Shown here in pieces: positions 17,767 to 26,697 of a stretch of DNA of 64,000 nucleotides (positions are counted from its first letter, which is position 1; every line of letters begins with the position of its first letter). This stretch comes from DASQPR01 sp963836775 (lineage in GTDB: Bacteria; Actinomycetota; Actinomycetes; Mycobacteriales; Micromonosporaceae): positions 1,922,001 through 1,986,000 of the forward strand of contig CAWIKR010000002.1 in NCBI GenBank assembly GCA_963836775.1, in the 5' to 3' direction. Made by a program: the position numbers and the translations under genes. The notes beneath the pieces were generated by a model. It was not told the origin of the DNA, searched no databases, and saw only the letters and a list, made by a program, of their open reading frames with translations.

Positions 17767-18022
17767 TGTGGACAACGCCATCCGTTCGGCCGGACCGGTA
17801 CGGTGAGTAGGACTCGGCAACCGAACGTGAACATGCGATTCATCCGATCGCGCGCACTTGGCCGGGGCCGGAGAACTTTCTTTTGCACACACCCTGTGCA
17901 TCTAGTTTCCGCAGCTACACGGCCCGCTCAAGCGGTGTGGCAGAAGTTTTCCACAGGCCGCCCCACACCATGTGCACAAGATGCGCGCCGCAATCCACAG
18001 GTTGTCCCGAGAGTTATCCACC
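17767..18022. promoter_or_regulatory. cluster of DnaA-box-like 9-mers upstream of dnaB
   Basis: The 478-bp gap between the rplI terminator and dnaB holds several 9-mers matching the actinobacterial DnaA box TTGTCCACA/TTATCCACA with at most two mismatches. They are an exact TTGTCCACA on the minus strand at 17767-17775, TTTTCCACA at 17947-17955, minus-strand TTGTGCACA at 17971-17979, CAATCCACA at 17991-17999 and TTATCCACC at 18014-18022. Four fall within 76 bp. No gene is seen in the gap. DnaA may control dnaB or be titrated here; this is inference. Confidence 0.6.
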
Positions 18023-18145
18023 GTCGATGTTGGAGGGTCGTGACCCACGTCCGTAGTCTTCGGTAGACCTTGGTCGAGGTACGCCAAAGGAAACTGTCAT
18101 ACCGCGGCGATACACAGATCCTGGGGCCGACGGGTGGAGGATGTC

Positions 18146-19582
18146 GTGTCGATCACCGATGGAGAAGTGGCGCGCCAGGCCGATGGCCCGGGGCGTGATC
18201 GCGCTCCGGGCTTCGATCGTGGCGCCGAGACTCGTGCGCCCGGCGATGGCCAGTTCGACCGGACACCGCCCCAAGACGTCGCGGCGGAGCAGTCGGTGCT
18301 CGGCGGCATGATGCTGTCCAAAGACGCGATCGCCGATGTCGTCGAGGTGTTGAGTTCCTCGGACTTCTACCGCCCGGCACACGCGACGATCTTCGACGCC
18401 ATCATCACGCTCTACGGCAAGGGCGAGCCGGCCGACCCGATCATGGTGTCGGCGGCGCTCGCCGACTCGGGTGAGCTCGGCCGCATCGGCGGTGCTCCCT
18501 ATCTGCACACGCTGGTTGCGAGCGTGCCAACGGCGGCCAATGCGTCGTATTACGCACGGATCGTCAACGAGCGCGCCACGCTGCGACGGTTGATCGAGGC
18601 CGGCACTCGGATCGTGCAGCTCGGCTTCGGTCAGGCCGCCAACGGTGGCCGCGACGTCGATGAAGTGGTCGACCTGGCGCAACAGGCGGTCTATGAGATC
18701 ACCGAGCGCCGCGTCAGCGAAGACTTCGCCAAGCTGTCCGAGTTGCTGCAGCCGGCGCTCGATGAGATCGACGCAATCGGCGCCATGGGCGACGCGATGA
18801 CCGGCATCCCGACCGGCTTCTCGGATCTCGATCGCCTGCTCAACGGGCTGCATTCGGGGCAGCTGATCATCGTCGCCGGCCGTCCCGGTCTGGGCAAGAG
18901 CACGGCCGCCATGGACTTCGCGCGGGCCGCTTCGGTGCAGCACAACCATGCCAGCGCGATCTTCTCGCTGGAAATGAGCAAGATTGAGATCGTCACCCGA
19001 CTGCTCTCGGCCGAGGCTCGCGTTCCACTTCATACCCTGCGCTCGGGCAAGCTCTCCGATGACGACTGGACCAAGCTGGCGCGCCGGATGGGCGAGATCA
19101 GCGAGGCGCCGATCTTCGTCGACGACACCCCGAACATGAACCTGATGGAGATCCGGGCGAAGGCCCGCCGACTCAAGCAGAAGCACGACCTCAAGCTGGT
19201 CGTGGTCGACTATCTGCAGCTGATGAGTTCCGGCAAGCGGGTGGAGTCGCGGCAGCAGGAGGTTGCCGAGTTCTCCCGCGGATTGAAGCTGCTGGCGAAG
19301 GAGATCGAGTGCCCGGTGATCGCGGTCAGCCAGCTGAATCGCGGCCCGGAGCAGCGCACCGACAAGCGGCCGCAGCTGTCCGACCTGCGTGAGTCCGGTT
19401 CGCTGGAGCAGGACGCCGACGTCGTCATCCTGCTGCACCGCGATGACTATTACGACAAGGAATCACCTCGCGCGGGCGAAGCCGACTTCATCGTGGCCAA
19501 GCACCGAAACGGCCCGACCGACACGGTGACCGTCGCAGCTCAGCTGCACCTGTCGCGGTTCGTGGACATGGCCATCGTCTGA
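18146..19582 (+). CDS. dnaB: replicative DNA helicase DnaB
   Basis: This 478-residue hexameric helicase unwinds DNA at the replication fork. The N-terminal primase-interaction domain spans about 35-145 (AAEQSVLGGMMLSKDAI), and the RecA-like core starts near 215. Walker A is GRPGLGKST, Walker B VVVDYLQLM, and the H4 region SQLNRGPEQRTDKRPQLSDL is followed by the arginine-finger segment KHRNGPTDTV. No intein interrupts the P-loop. The start is GTG 18146 behind a GGTGGAGG site; an in-frame GTG at 18134 lacks one. The first 35 residues are a variable acidic leader. Confidence 0.96.
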   Translation: MSITDGEVARQADGPGRDRAPGFDRGAETRAPGDGQFDRTPPQDVAAEQSVLGGMMLSKDAIADVVEVLSSSDFYRPAHATIFDAIITLYGKGEPADPIMVSAALADSGELGRIGGAPYLHTLVASVPTAANASYYARIVNERATLRRLIEAGTRIVQLGFGQAANGGRDVDEVVDLAQQAVYEITERRVSEDFAKLSELLQPALDEIDAIGAMGDAMTGIPTGFSDLDRLLNGLHSGQLIIVAGRPGLGKSTAAMDFARAASVQHNHASAIFSLEMSKIEIVTRLLSAEARVPLHTLRSGKLSDDDWTKLARRMGEISEAPIFVDDTPNMNLMEIRAKARRLKQKHDLKLVVVDYLQLMSSGKRVESRQQEVAEFSRGLKLLAKEIECPVIAVSQLNRGPEQRTDKRPQLSDLRESGSLEQDADVVILLHRDDYYDKESPRAGEADFIVAKHRNGPTDTVTVAAQLHLSRFVDMAIV

Positions 19583-19643
19583 GCATCTCGGAGGCGGGAC
19601 CGTGGTGCGTCCGGGATACTCCGGTCCAGCCGGCAGCTAGGGC

Positions 19644-19662
19644 ACGGAGCACGCTGCTCCGT
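19644..19662 (+). terminator. possible terminator after dnaB
   Basis: A perfect 8-3-8 inverted repeat (ACGGAGCA, CGC, TGCTCCGT) lies 61 bp past dnaB and just before the end of the convergent small gene. It has no T-run, so it is only a candidate. Confidence 0.45.
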
Positions 19663-19704
19663 TAGTCGCGAGGCGACGCAGTGGCAGGTGAGTCGCGGCG
19701 GGGG

Positions 19705-19992
19705 TTACATCTTCCGTCGCACGTCGAGGTTGATGAACTCTGGCGGTCCGTCGCAGAGTTGCATCATTTTCGCGGCGAAGTCCTGGGTCTGCGGGTCGTC
19801 GTTGTTCTTCATGGCGATGTCCTGCGAGGGAAACTCGACCACGGTGTAGTAGGTGTCGGAGTTGTCGAGATCCTTCGTGGCCGCGAGATACGTGTAGGCG
19901 TGTGGGCCGCCGCTTGCTTCCATTTCGTCGGCGAGCCGCATGACTTCGTCGGGCCGATTGGTGTGGTACTTGATGATTTGCATAAAGCTCAT
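19705..19992 (-). CDS. small ABM-like (dimeric alpha-beta barrel) protein
   Basis: This 95-residue protein has the pattern of antibiotic-biosynthesis-monooxygenase-like folds: MQIIKYHTNRPDEVMRLADEM, then a TYLAATKD strand, YYTVVEFPS and a helix with MKNNDDPQTQDFAAKM. ATG 19992 is preceded by a good TGGAGG site; a longer frame is not supported. Such proteins are common in actinobacteria with unknown substrates. Monocistronic, convergent with dnaB. Confidence 0.7.
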   Translation of the reverse strand: MSFMQIIKYHTNRPDEVMRLADEMEASGGPHAYTYLAATKDLDNSDTYYTVVEFPSQDIAMKNNDDPQTQDFAAKMMQLCDGPPEFINLDVRRKM

Positions 19993-20210
19993 GTCGACCT
20001 CCAGCAGGGCCATGTCGCGATGATTTGTGGCCGCTAGCCGGACGGTTGCACCGGACGGCCGCAGCACCTAAATGTACCCCACCTCATGCTTTCGCGGCTT
20101 TTGTGCAGCGGATTCGGGCGGCCTCGGAACCGACCCTGCACGGGCGACCTTGATGGTGAGGCCCGACCGGTGCGCGTCCAGCTGCCGCGGCGGCCTGCGA
20201 CACTTGCCCG

Positions 20211-21506
20211 GTGAGCACCGCCGGCATTGTGGCGAGGGTGGATCGCGCGGCCGACGGGCTCGCGATCGATCTTTCGCTGTACGCGTTGTCGACGGCCTTC
20301 GCCGGGATCACCGCTGTCACGGCGACCCTGCCACCGCACGGAGTCTGGGGCCGGGTCGCGGTCATCGGCTATGCCGCCGCCACCATCGCGGTGGTCGCGC
20401 AGCTGGCCGCCCGCCGGGTCGGCAAACCCGTCAACGCCACCGTCCGCGCGGTCATCGCCGGGGCGGCTTTCGCGGTCACCGGTCTCCTGCCGCTCCTGAT
20501 CCAGGCCAGCCAACGGGCGGCCGGCCACCTCGACCGTGCGCAGGAAGAGGTGGGCGTTGTCGAGAACGGTGGCGCGCGGCTCTGGCACCACGGCACGCCG
20601 TACCTGTCGCACGGTGCGATCTGGGACTTGCCGCCGGCTCAACGTCTCGATGCGTACATGCCGTATCAGCCGGGCATGGCTCTCTTCGGTCTGCCTCGGG
20701 CAGTCTTCGGCACGTATTGGTGGACGGATGCCCGGGTTTGGTTCGCCGCGGCCTTCATCGCGACTGTGGGCCTCGCACTGTGGCTGCTCCGACGCTCGCC
20801 GATGACCTCGCTGGTCCGTGCGATCCAGGGTGCGGCGGCGTTTCCCATCGTGACGCTGACACTCGCGGTCGGCGGCGACGACCTGCCGGTGCTCGGGCTG
20901 TGCCTGCTGGCTCTCGCTCTGGCGGCCCGGTCCCGGTTCGGCTGGTCCGGCGTCGCGGTCGGCTTGGCCGGCGCACTCAAGCTGTTCGCCTGGCCGGTCG
21001 CGCTGGTCCTTATCGCTTACGCCGCCACCCGAGGCCGCCGGCCGGCGATTCGGATGGCACTCGGCGCGATCGGGCTGCCGGTGCTGGCTCTCGTGCCGGC
21101 GTTCGCGGTCAACGCTTCGGCCGCGTACGAGAACGTGGTGCGGTTTGCCCTCCTCGGCGACATCAAGGGCATCACCAGCCCGGCCGCATCGCCGTTCCCG
21201 GGTCACCTGATCGCGACCAATGTTCCCGGCGGCCGGCACATCGCGACCGGGCTGCTGCTCGTGGCCGGCGCTGTGATCGGCGTCTACCTGATCCGGCGTC
21301 CGCCCCGGACCGCGTCGGCAGCGGCCGCTGTGTCAGCGTGCGGCCTGCTGGTGGCGATCCTGCTGATCTCGGCCACCCGGTTCGGCTACCTGCTGTACCC
21401 GGTGGCCTACGCCTGCTGGATCGCGGCCCTCCGCGGCCCAGTGCCGACACCGGAATCCATCGACCTCGGCCAGCCGAGTCGGCCCTCCGTGAGCCAGCGG
21501 CGCTAG
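20211..21506 (+). CDS. GT87-like polytopic membrane glycosyltransferase
   Basis: This 431-residue protein has about ten membrane helices. The first outer loop holds VENGGARLWHHGTPYLSHGAIW and AYMPYQPGMALFGLPR, a pattern resembling the acidic/aromatic loop of GT-C mannosyltransferases. Other blocks are TLAVGGDDLPVLGLCLLAL and GLAGALKLFAWPVAL. It is a more distant relative of the enzyme at 13226. It starts with GTG 20211 behind GCCCGGTGA. Substrate unknown; not in an obvious operon. Confidence 0.7.
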   Translation: MSTAGIVARVDRAADGLAIDLSLYALSTAFAGITAVTATLPPHGVWGRVAVIGYAAATIAVVAQLAARRVGKPVNATVRAVIAGAAFAVTGLLPLLIQASQRAAGHLDRAQEEVGVVENGGARLWHHGTPYLSHGAIWDLPPAQRLDAYMPYQPGMALFGLPRAVFGTYWWTDARVWFAAAFIATVGLALWLLRRSPMTSLVRAIQGAAAFPIVTLTLAVGGDDLPVLGLCLLALALAARSRFGWSGVAVGLAGALKLFAWPVALVLIAYAATRGRRPAIRMALGAIGLPVLALVPAFAVNASAAYENVVRFALLGDIKGITSPAASPFPGHLIATNVPGGRHIATGLLLVAGAVIGVYLIRRPPRTASAAAAVSACGLLVAILLISATRFGYLLYPVAYACWIAALRGPVPTPESIDLGQPSRPSVSQRR

Positions 21507-21576
21507 CCAGCCATGCTCAACCAGGGCTGCCGTGCGTGACGTGCGAACGGTTCGGCAGCCGCCGACTAAACCGTGC

Positions 21577-24237
21577 TCAGACCGCCTTGCGCACCGACGG
21601 CAGCGGAATCACCGAACCGTCCGAACCGCTCGATTGAATCGGTGCGACCAGCCGGCCGCGGGCGCCGCCCTGGCCCTGCGTCAACGCCGTCATGAACGCG
21701 TCCAGCGACATCGGACGGCCGAAGAGGTGGCCCTGACCGGCCGGGCAGCCCAGCCGCCACAGCCGATCCCGCTGCTCCTCGGTCTCCACACCCTCGGCGA
21801 CGACCAGAAGGTCCAAGCTGCGGCCGAGCTCGATGGTGGACCGGACGATCGCGCCCTCTGCGGTGCCGGACATGCTGGAAACGAATGCCCGGTCGATCTT
21901 CAACTCGTTCACCGGCACTCGCGCGATCGTTGCCAGCGATGAGAAGCCGGTGCCGAAGTCGTCCAGTGCAAGCTTGATGCCGAGACCTCGGAGCGCGTGC
22001 AGGACGTCATCGACGACCTCGAGCTGGCTCAGCGTCAGGGTCTCGGTCAGCTCGATCGTGAGCGCATCGGGTGGCAGCTTATGGGCGGCCAGGGCGCGCG
22101 GGATCGACGCCGGGAACTCCGGGTCGAGCAGGCTACGGGGCGAGATGTTGACCGCGACCGGCATGTCGAAGCCTTCGTCCCGCCAGCGCCGGACGCCGGC
22201 CAGCGACCGGTCCAGCACCTGCTCCGTGAACGCCGACAGCAGGCCGGATCGCTCGATCGACTCAAGGAACCGATGCGGCGGCAGGTTGCCCTCTTGCGGA
22301 TGCTGCCAGCGAGCCAATCCTTCGGCCGACCGGACGTCACCGGTGGCGAGATCGACGATCGGCTGGAACACCACGACAAACTGGTGATCGGTGACCGCCT
22401 GGCGCAACTCGGCCATCAGGGACAGGCGGCCGGCGTTGGCGGTGTCCCGGTTGCGGGTGAATATGCCGATCGGCATGCCGTCCCGCTTGGCTTCGTTGAC
22501 CGCGACGTCGGCCCGGCGCAGGAGCTCCTCGACGCCGTAGGGCGACCGGGACTCGAGTGCCGTGGAACCACCGACCGGCGGCCCGACCGCGACGCCGGCG
22601 GTGGCGCCTACCTCGAACCGGACGCTGTCCAGCGTCATCGGTTCGGTGAGGGTGGCGATCACGGCACGCGTCCGCGCGATCGCGTCGGCGGGCGAGGCCA
22701 CGTCCACGAAGAGCACGGCGAACGAGTCACCGCCGAGGCGAGTCACCAGGTCGTTGGCTCGAGCGCCGCTGGCCAGCCGGCACGCCACCTCACGCAGCGC
22801 CCGGTCGCCACCGGCCTGGCCGAGCACGTCGTTGAACTGCTTGAACTGGTTGAGGTCGATGATCGCCAGACCCAGCCGGCTGGACGAGGTGCCGGCATAT
22901 TCCACCAGGAACGTGCGGTTGGCCAGGCCGGTCAGCGCGTCGTGATGGGAGGCGAGGGCGTGCCGGGTGGTCATCCGGGCCGCCTCCGCCACCGCGGCCG
23001 TCTTGCGGAGGGCGGTGCCGATGGTGGCGGCGTAGGCCCGGAGCGTGAAGTGCTCGCGCTCGCCGAACGTCACCCGCTTGCGGAAATACAGTCGCAGCTC
23101 GCCGGTCCGGCCGGCCACCGAGCCGTCCTGCGTGTCCAGCGTGGACCGCTGAAGCGTGTAACGCGGCAGGGAGGTGCGAGTCGGCGGACCATCGTAGGTG
23201 ACACCGGCCGCATCGCCCCGGATCAGCCGTGGCTCGATGCCGGGCATCCAGATCTCGATCTCGACCTCGTCGCAGTTGAACATGTCCGCGGCTCCGCGGA
23301 CCGCGGCGTCATGCACCTCGGCCTCGTCGGCCGAGCCGATCTCGTCGGCGGTCTGGGCCAGCCGACGCCACGAGTAGCGCTCGGTGCGCTGCTGCACCCG
23401 ATTGGCGAAGTAGAAATGCCAGCCGACGGCGATGACCGGGGTGACCAGTGCCAGCCGCTTGTCGAAGCTCAGCAGGTAGCCGATGGAGAGCGCGATGCTG
23501 ATCCGCGCGATCGCCGACCCGACCCGGACCACGGCGCCGTTGGCGAAGACGTGCCGGATCCGCTCGCCGGCCGCCATCGCGAGCACCGGCATGGCCAGCA
23601 CCTCGTCCACGGCGATGATGACGGCACCCACCACGACCAGGGCGGGGAGCGACTCGGCCCGGACTTCGTAGGGCATCGGAAGGTTGAACGCAGCACCCGC
23701 GGCGGCGGCCATACCGACGGTAATGGCATCTTTTGCGGCGTTGAACGCGATCCGGTTGGCCGGCACCCGGGCCAGGATCTTGGCCAGCGTGACACCGACC
23801 GCGACCGCGATCACCATCCACGCGCCGGGGAGCAACATCAGGCCGAGCATGATCGCGGTGTCGGTGAGGGATTGGGCGTGCTGCTGGCTGCCGATCCGGA
23901 TCATCAGCATCGGGCGAGCGCACGCGGTCACCGTGACGACGGCGATGACGATGTCGTACCACCCGATGAGCGGGGGCAGCGGGACCAGCGAGGCCCGGAT
24001 GGCGGAGGCGATGACGGCTAAAGCGCCCACAGCGATGACAGCGCCGACGGTGATTTTCAACCGTCGGTCGCTGTCGGTGGTGATCTCCTGTGGATCAGCG
24101 TCAGTGGACACGAAAACTAGACCCAGTCGTTCGTCCGGCTCCGGAGCATGGCGGCCAACCTCCTCAGATTTCCCCGTCTGCTTGAGACTACGAGTGATCT
24201 CGCCCAATCGGGTCAGTCGGTTTTCAGACTGTTGCAC
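21577..24237 (-). CDS. membrane GGDEF-EAL protein with degenerate GGDEF site
   Basis: This 886-residue cyclic-di-GMP protein has an N-terminal membrane sensor of about seven helices (about 60-290), a linker, a GGDEF domain (about 430-600) and an EAL domain (about 620-865). The cyclase site reads RLGGDSFAVL, so the glutamate of GGDEF is serine and cyclase activity is doubtful. The phosphodiesterase side keeps SAEGLARW (EGL instead of EAL), the metal and catalytic segments VNISPRSL, IELTET, LALDDFGTGFSS, LKIDRAFV and VAEGVETEEQ. It is probably a phosphodiesterase or a c-di-GMP receptor. The GTG start is uncertain; an in-frame GTG at 24111 would give a shorter head. Confidence 0.88.
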   Translation of the reverse strand: MQQSENRLTRLGEITRSLKQTGKSEEVGRHAPEPDERLGLVFVSTDADPQEITTDSDRRLKITVGAVIAVGALAVIASAIRASLVPLPPLIGWYDIVIAVVTVTACARPMLMIRIGSQQHAQSLTDTAIMLGLMLLPGAWMVIAVAVGVTLAKILARVPANRIAFNAAKDAITVGMAAAAGAAFNLPMPYEVRAESLPALVVVGAVIIAVDEVLAMPVLAMAAGERIRHVFANGAVVRVGSAIARISIALSIGYLLSFDKRLALVTPVIAVGWHFYFANRVQQRTERYSWRRLAQTADEIGSADEAEVHDAAVRGAADMFNCDEVEIEIWMPGIEPRLIRGDAAGVTYDGPPTRTSLPRYTLQRSTLDTQDGSVAGRTGELRLYFRKRVTFGEREHFTLRAYAATIGTALRKTAAVAEAARMTTRHALASHHDALTGLANRTFLVEYAGTSSSRLGLAIIDLNQFKQFNDVLGQAGGDRALREVACRLASGARANDLVTRLGGDSFAVLFVDVASPADAIARTRAVIATLTEPMTLDSVRFEVGATAGVAVGPPVGGSTALESRSPYGVEELLRRADVAVNEAKRDGMPIGIFTRNRDTANAGRLSLMAELRQAVTDHQFVVVFQPIVDLATGDVRSAEGLARWQHPQEGNLPPHRFLESIERSGLLSAFTEQVLDRSLAGVRRWRDEGFDMPVAVNISPRSLLDPEFPASIPRALAAHKLPPDALTIELTETLTLSQLEVVDDVLHALRGLGIKLALDDFGTGFSSLATIARVPVNELKIDRAFVSSMSGTAEGAIVRSTIELGRSLDLLVVAEGVETEEQRDRLWRLGCPAGQGHLFGRPMSLDAFMTALTQGQGGARGRLVAPIQSSGSDGSVIPLPSVRKAV

Positions 24238-24307
24238 GATCTGCCAACACGGGCGTTTCCGGTGGTGCGGGTTTGCTGCCGGCGAGACGTGTCATCAATC
24301 GACAAAC

Positions 24308-25030
24308 CTAAATGAACGCTCGTACGATTGTAAGCGCCGAAGCGGCGACCAGCGCAAGTAGCACCAGCGATCGGAATCGATTGGCGGGGACCCGGTGAAA
24401 CACCCGATCGCCCAGCCACCAACCCATGGCGACGGCGGGTAATCCGACTAAACCCATGCTCAGCGCCGTGGTGCTGACCTCGCCGCCGACGGCGAACAGC
24501 GCCAGGCTGGCCACTCCGCAGCCGGTGAAGACGGCGGCCAGCGTGGCACGAAACTCTCTCGGCGGATAGCCGAGGCTCGCAAACGCGGCCACCAGCGGCG
24601 GCCCGTTGGTGCCGGTCGCGGTGGTGAGGACGCCGACCAGGACGCCGATGCCGGTCAGGGTTCGTGACCCACCGCGCACCGTGGGTCGCCGCCAGACGAT
24701 CCAGGTGCTGGCGAGCACGACGATTCCGACCAGGATGGCGAGCGCCCGGTCCGGCAGTGTGACCAGGATCAGCAGGCCGACCGGCAGTCCGATGACCGAG
24801 GCTGCGACGACGCGGCCGGTGGTGGGCCAGCGGACATGCGTACGCTCCGCGACCGTCACGCCGGCGGTCAGCGCGAGCGATGCGATGCAGGCCGCGACCA
24901 CCGCGGTGTCCACCCGGGTCACCAGGGCCAGCAGCGGCACGGCCAGCAGGGCAAACCCGAATCCGGTGATCGCCTGAGCCGCGGCGGACCCCGCGATCAT
25001 GACGAACGCCCAGGTAAGCATCAGTGGCAC
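24308..25030 (-). CDS. TauE/SafE family sulfite/organosulfonate exporter
   Basis: This 240-residue membrane protein with eight predicted helices has the family features: AQAITGFGFALLAVPLLAL at the first repeat and TATGTNGPPLVAAFASLG at the second (the G-x-G-G/N-G-x motif of the repeated DUF81 unit). Members export sulfite or sulfoacetate-type anions. No sulfur genes are adjacent, so the substrate is open. It lies upstream of the GGDEF-EAL gene on the same strand with a 70-bp gap. Confidence 0.85.
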   Translation of the reverse strand: MPLMLTWAFVMIAGSAAAQAITGFGFALLAVPLLALVTRVDTAVVAACIASLALTAGVTVAERTHVRWPTTGRVVAASVIGLPVGLLILVTLPDRALAILVGIVVLASTWIVWRRPTVRGGSRTLTGIGVLVGVLTTATGTNGPPLVAAFASLGYPPREFRATLAAVFTGCGVASLALFAVGGEVSTTALSMGLVGLPAVAMGWWLGDRVFHRVPANRFRSLVLLALVAASALTIVRAFI

Positions 25031-25062
25031 CGGCAGATTGTGCCGGTCGCGGCGGCGATCCG

Positions 25063-26565
25063 CTAGTTCTGCGAGGTGGCCGCGACCGCCGGGCCGACGA
25101 TCGGCTGGTTCGCGCCGGCCACCACGAACTCGGCCCGCGCCGGAAGGCTGCTGCGCGCCACCAGACCGCCCGGTGCCAGGCCGTAGAGCACAATCGGATC
25201 GGCCGGCCGGGCCTGGACCGGGAACGTCGGCTCCAGACCGAAGAAGAATGGTGCACCCGATCCGTCCGGCAGGTCGCCGCGCGAGGCCACGGTGTTGTCG
25301 CGGTAGTTGCCCAGCACGAGGGCGGATGGCCGGCCGCTGGTGAGCGTGTAGGCGACGATCGCGTACCAGCCATCCGGGCCGAAGGCCATCAACACCGGAG
25401 CGCTGCGGTCATCCGAGGAGAAGCCTTCGGAGGCGCGTCTCAGGTCGCCGCCGGTGATCACCACGCTGGTGTCCGGATTGCTGATATCGACCTGGACGGC
25501 GGTGTTCAAGTAGCCGAGTGACGTGGCGAGGAGACGGCCGCTGTCGTCGATCGCGACCGGGGCCGGATCGGGGATCGCCAGCCCTTGCTGCCAGTGCAGG
25601 CCGAATCGGCACAGCCCGGCGTCGCAGTCACCGAGCATGAACTGGTCCGTGGGAGACCACGCCACGATGTCGGTCAGCGGGACCGTATGCGAGTCGGTCG
25701 ACAGCAGATCCCGAAGCGTGACCTGGTGGCCGTCCGAGATCGCGAGCCACCGCCCGCTCGGCGACAGGCTGACCGGAAGGTCCCGTTGCGCCGCGGACCA
25801 GCGCGCGCAGCAGCCGGTCAGGCTCGGCACGGTGAGCCGATATTGCGTACGGTCGGCGAGCATCAGATACGGCGGGCACGAGCGCGCGCAGCTGCGATAT
25901 GCGATCAGGCCGCGACCAACCGCGCGGTCGGTCGGCAGTGTCGGCGTTCCTGGCGGCGGCTCCGTCACCTGCATCGGCAGGCTGACCACGGACGCCGTCG
26001 ACGGTGTCGGCAGCCGTGCAGGCCCGCCACGATCGGTGCCGTGCCGCGTCGCGACGACCGCCACACCCGCGGCGACCGCCAGAATCACGACGAGCGGCAC
26101 CAGCCGGCGGCGGACCCGGCCCCGCACCGCATCGGCAATCGCCGCCGCCGGATCGGCATAGTTTCCGGCCGCCGCTGCGCGCCGTTGCAGGAGTACGCGG
26201 GCAACCGGCTGGATGTTGGCGCGCACCGTCGACTCCGACCACTCCATGGCGGCGCCGATTTCGGCGGCTGAATAGCCGTCATATTGCAGAACGGCGATCG
26301 TCCACTGGCGCGGCGAGAGCCCGGACTCCGGGTCCGCCCGCCGCCGCCCGCCGCCCGATAGAAAGGCGCGTGCCAGAGCGGCCCGTGCGTACGCCTCCGG
26401 GTTGCCGAGAGCCGGGCTCTGCTGCCATCGACCGGCAACATCGGCCAGTGCGCGCCGCATCAGGTCGGTGGCGATGTCGTCGTCGCCGGCCAGCAGAAAT
26501 GCCGTACGCGACAGCGATGCACCACGTGTCGCCACGAAGTCTGCGAAGCCGCCGAACCGATCCAC
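25063..26565 (-). CDS. SigE-like ECF sigma factor fused to membrane anchor and outer sensor-like domain
   Basis: This 500-residue protein starts with sigma-70 region 2 of the SigE family (FADFVATRGASLSRTAFLLAGD, then PEAYARAALARAF), followed by region 4 (LSPRQWTIAVLQYDGYSAAEIGAAMEWSESTVRANI, split as YDGYSAAEIGAAMEWSEST). A single membrane helix (LVPLVVILAVAAGVAVVA, about 175-192) leads to a roughly 300-residue outer part with cysteines and repeated strand-turn-strand motifs (WLAISDGHQVTLRDL, PVAIDDSGRLLATSLG), suggesting a beta-propeller. Usually sigma factor and such a membrane protein are separate genes. GTG 26565 is chosen because GGAGGGG is six bases ahead. It is divergent from moaC. Confidence 0.85.
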   Translation of the reverse strand: MDRFGGFADFVATRGASLSRTAFLLAGDDDIATDLMRRALADVAGRWQQSPALGNPEAYARAALARAFLSGGGRRRADPESGLSPRQWTIAVLQYDGYSAAEIGAAMEWSESTVRANIQPVARVLLQRRAAAAGNYADPAAAIADAVRGRVRRRLVPLVVILAVAAGVAVVATRHGTDRGGPARLPTPSTASVVSLPMQVTEPPPGTPTLPTDRAVGRGLIAYRSCARSCPPYLMLADRTQYRLTVPSLTGCCARWSAAQRDLPVSLSPSGRWLAISDGHQVTLRDLLSTDSHTVPLTDIVAWSPTDQFMLGDCDAGLCRFGLHWQQGLAIPDPAPVAIDDSGRLLATSLGYLNTAVQVDISNPDTSVVITGGDLRRASEGFSSDDRSAPVLMAFGPDGWYAIVAYTLTSGRPSALVLGNYRDNTVASRGDLPDGSGAPFFFGLEPTFPVQARPADPIVLYGLAPGGLVARSSLPARAEFVVAGANQPIVGPAVAATSQN

Positions 26566-26697
26566 GTCCGTCCCCTCCAGCGATGCCGCCGTCTCATCGT
26601 CCTGGCCCGGCGGGCAAGCGGGCAAGACCCGTTCGCTGACCGGGGTCAGCCGCGCCCGCACCACGAGAACCGGCGTGGTTCCGGATACGCTTGCCGG

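Noticed and set aside
17668..18145. Chromosomal origin at the DnaA-box cluster
   Set aside because: dnaA, dnaN and an AT-rich unwinding element are absent; only a handful of boxes occur.
20034..21239. 401-codon frame on the minus strand opposite the GT87-like gene
   Set aside because: It is antisense to a polytopic membrane gene with clear hydrophobic segments; the composition (D, R, Q, P-rich) is that of high-GC shadow frames.
21997..24021. 674-codon plus-strand frame within the GGDEF-EAL gene
   Set aside because: Antisense to a gene with all catalytic motifs; its sequence is Arg/Asp/His-rich without any domain.
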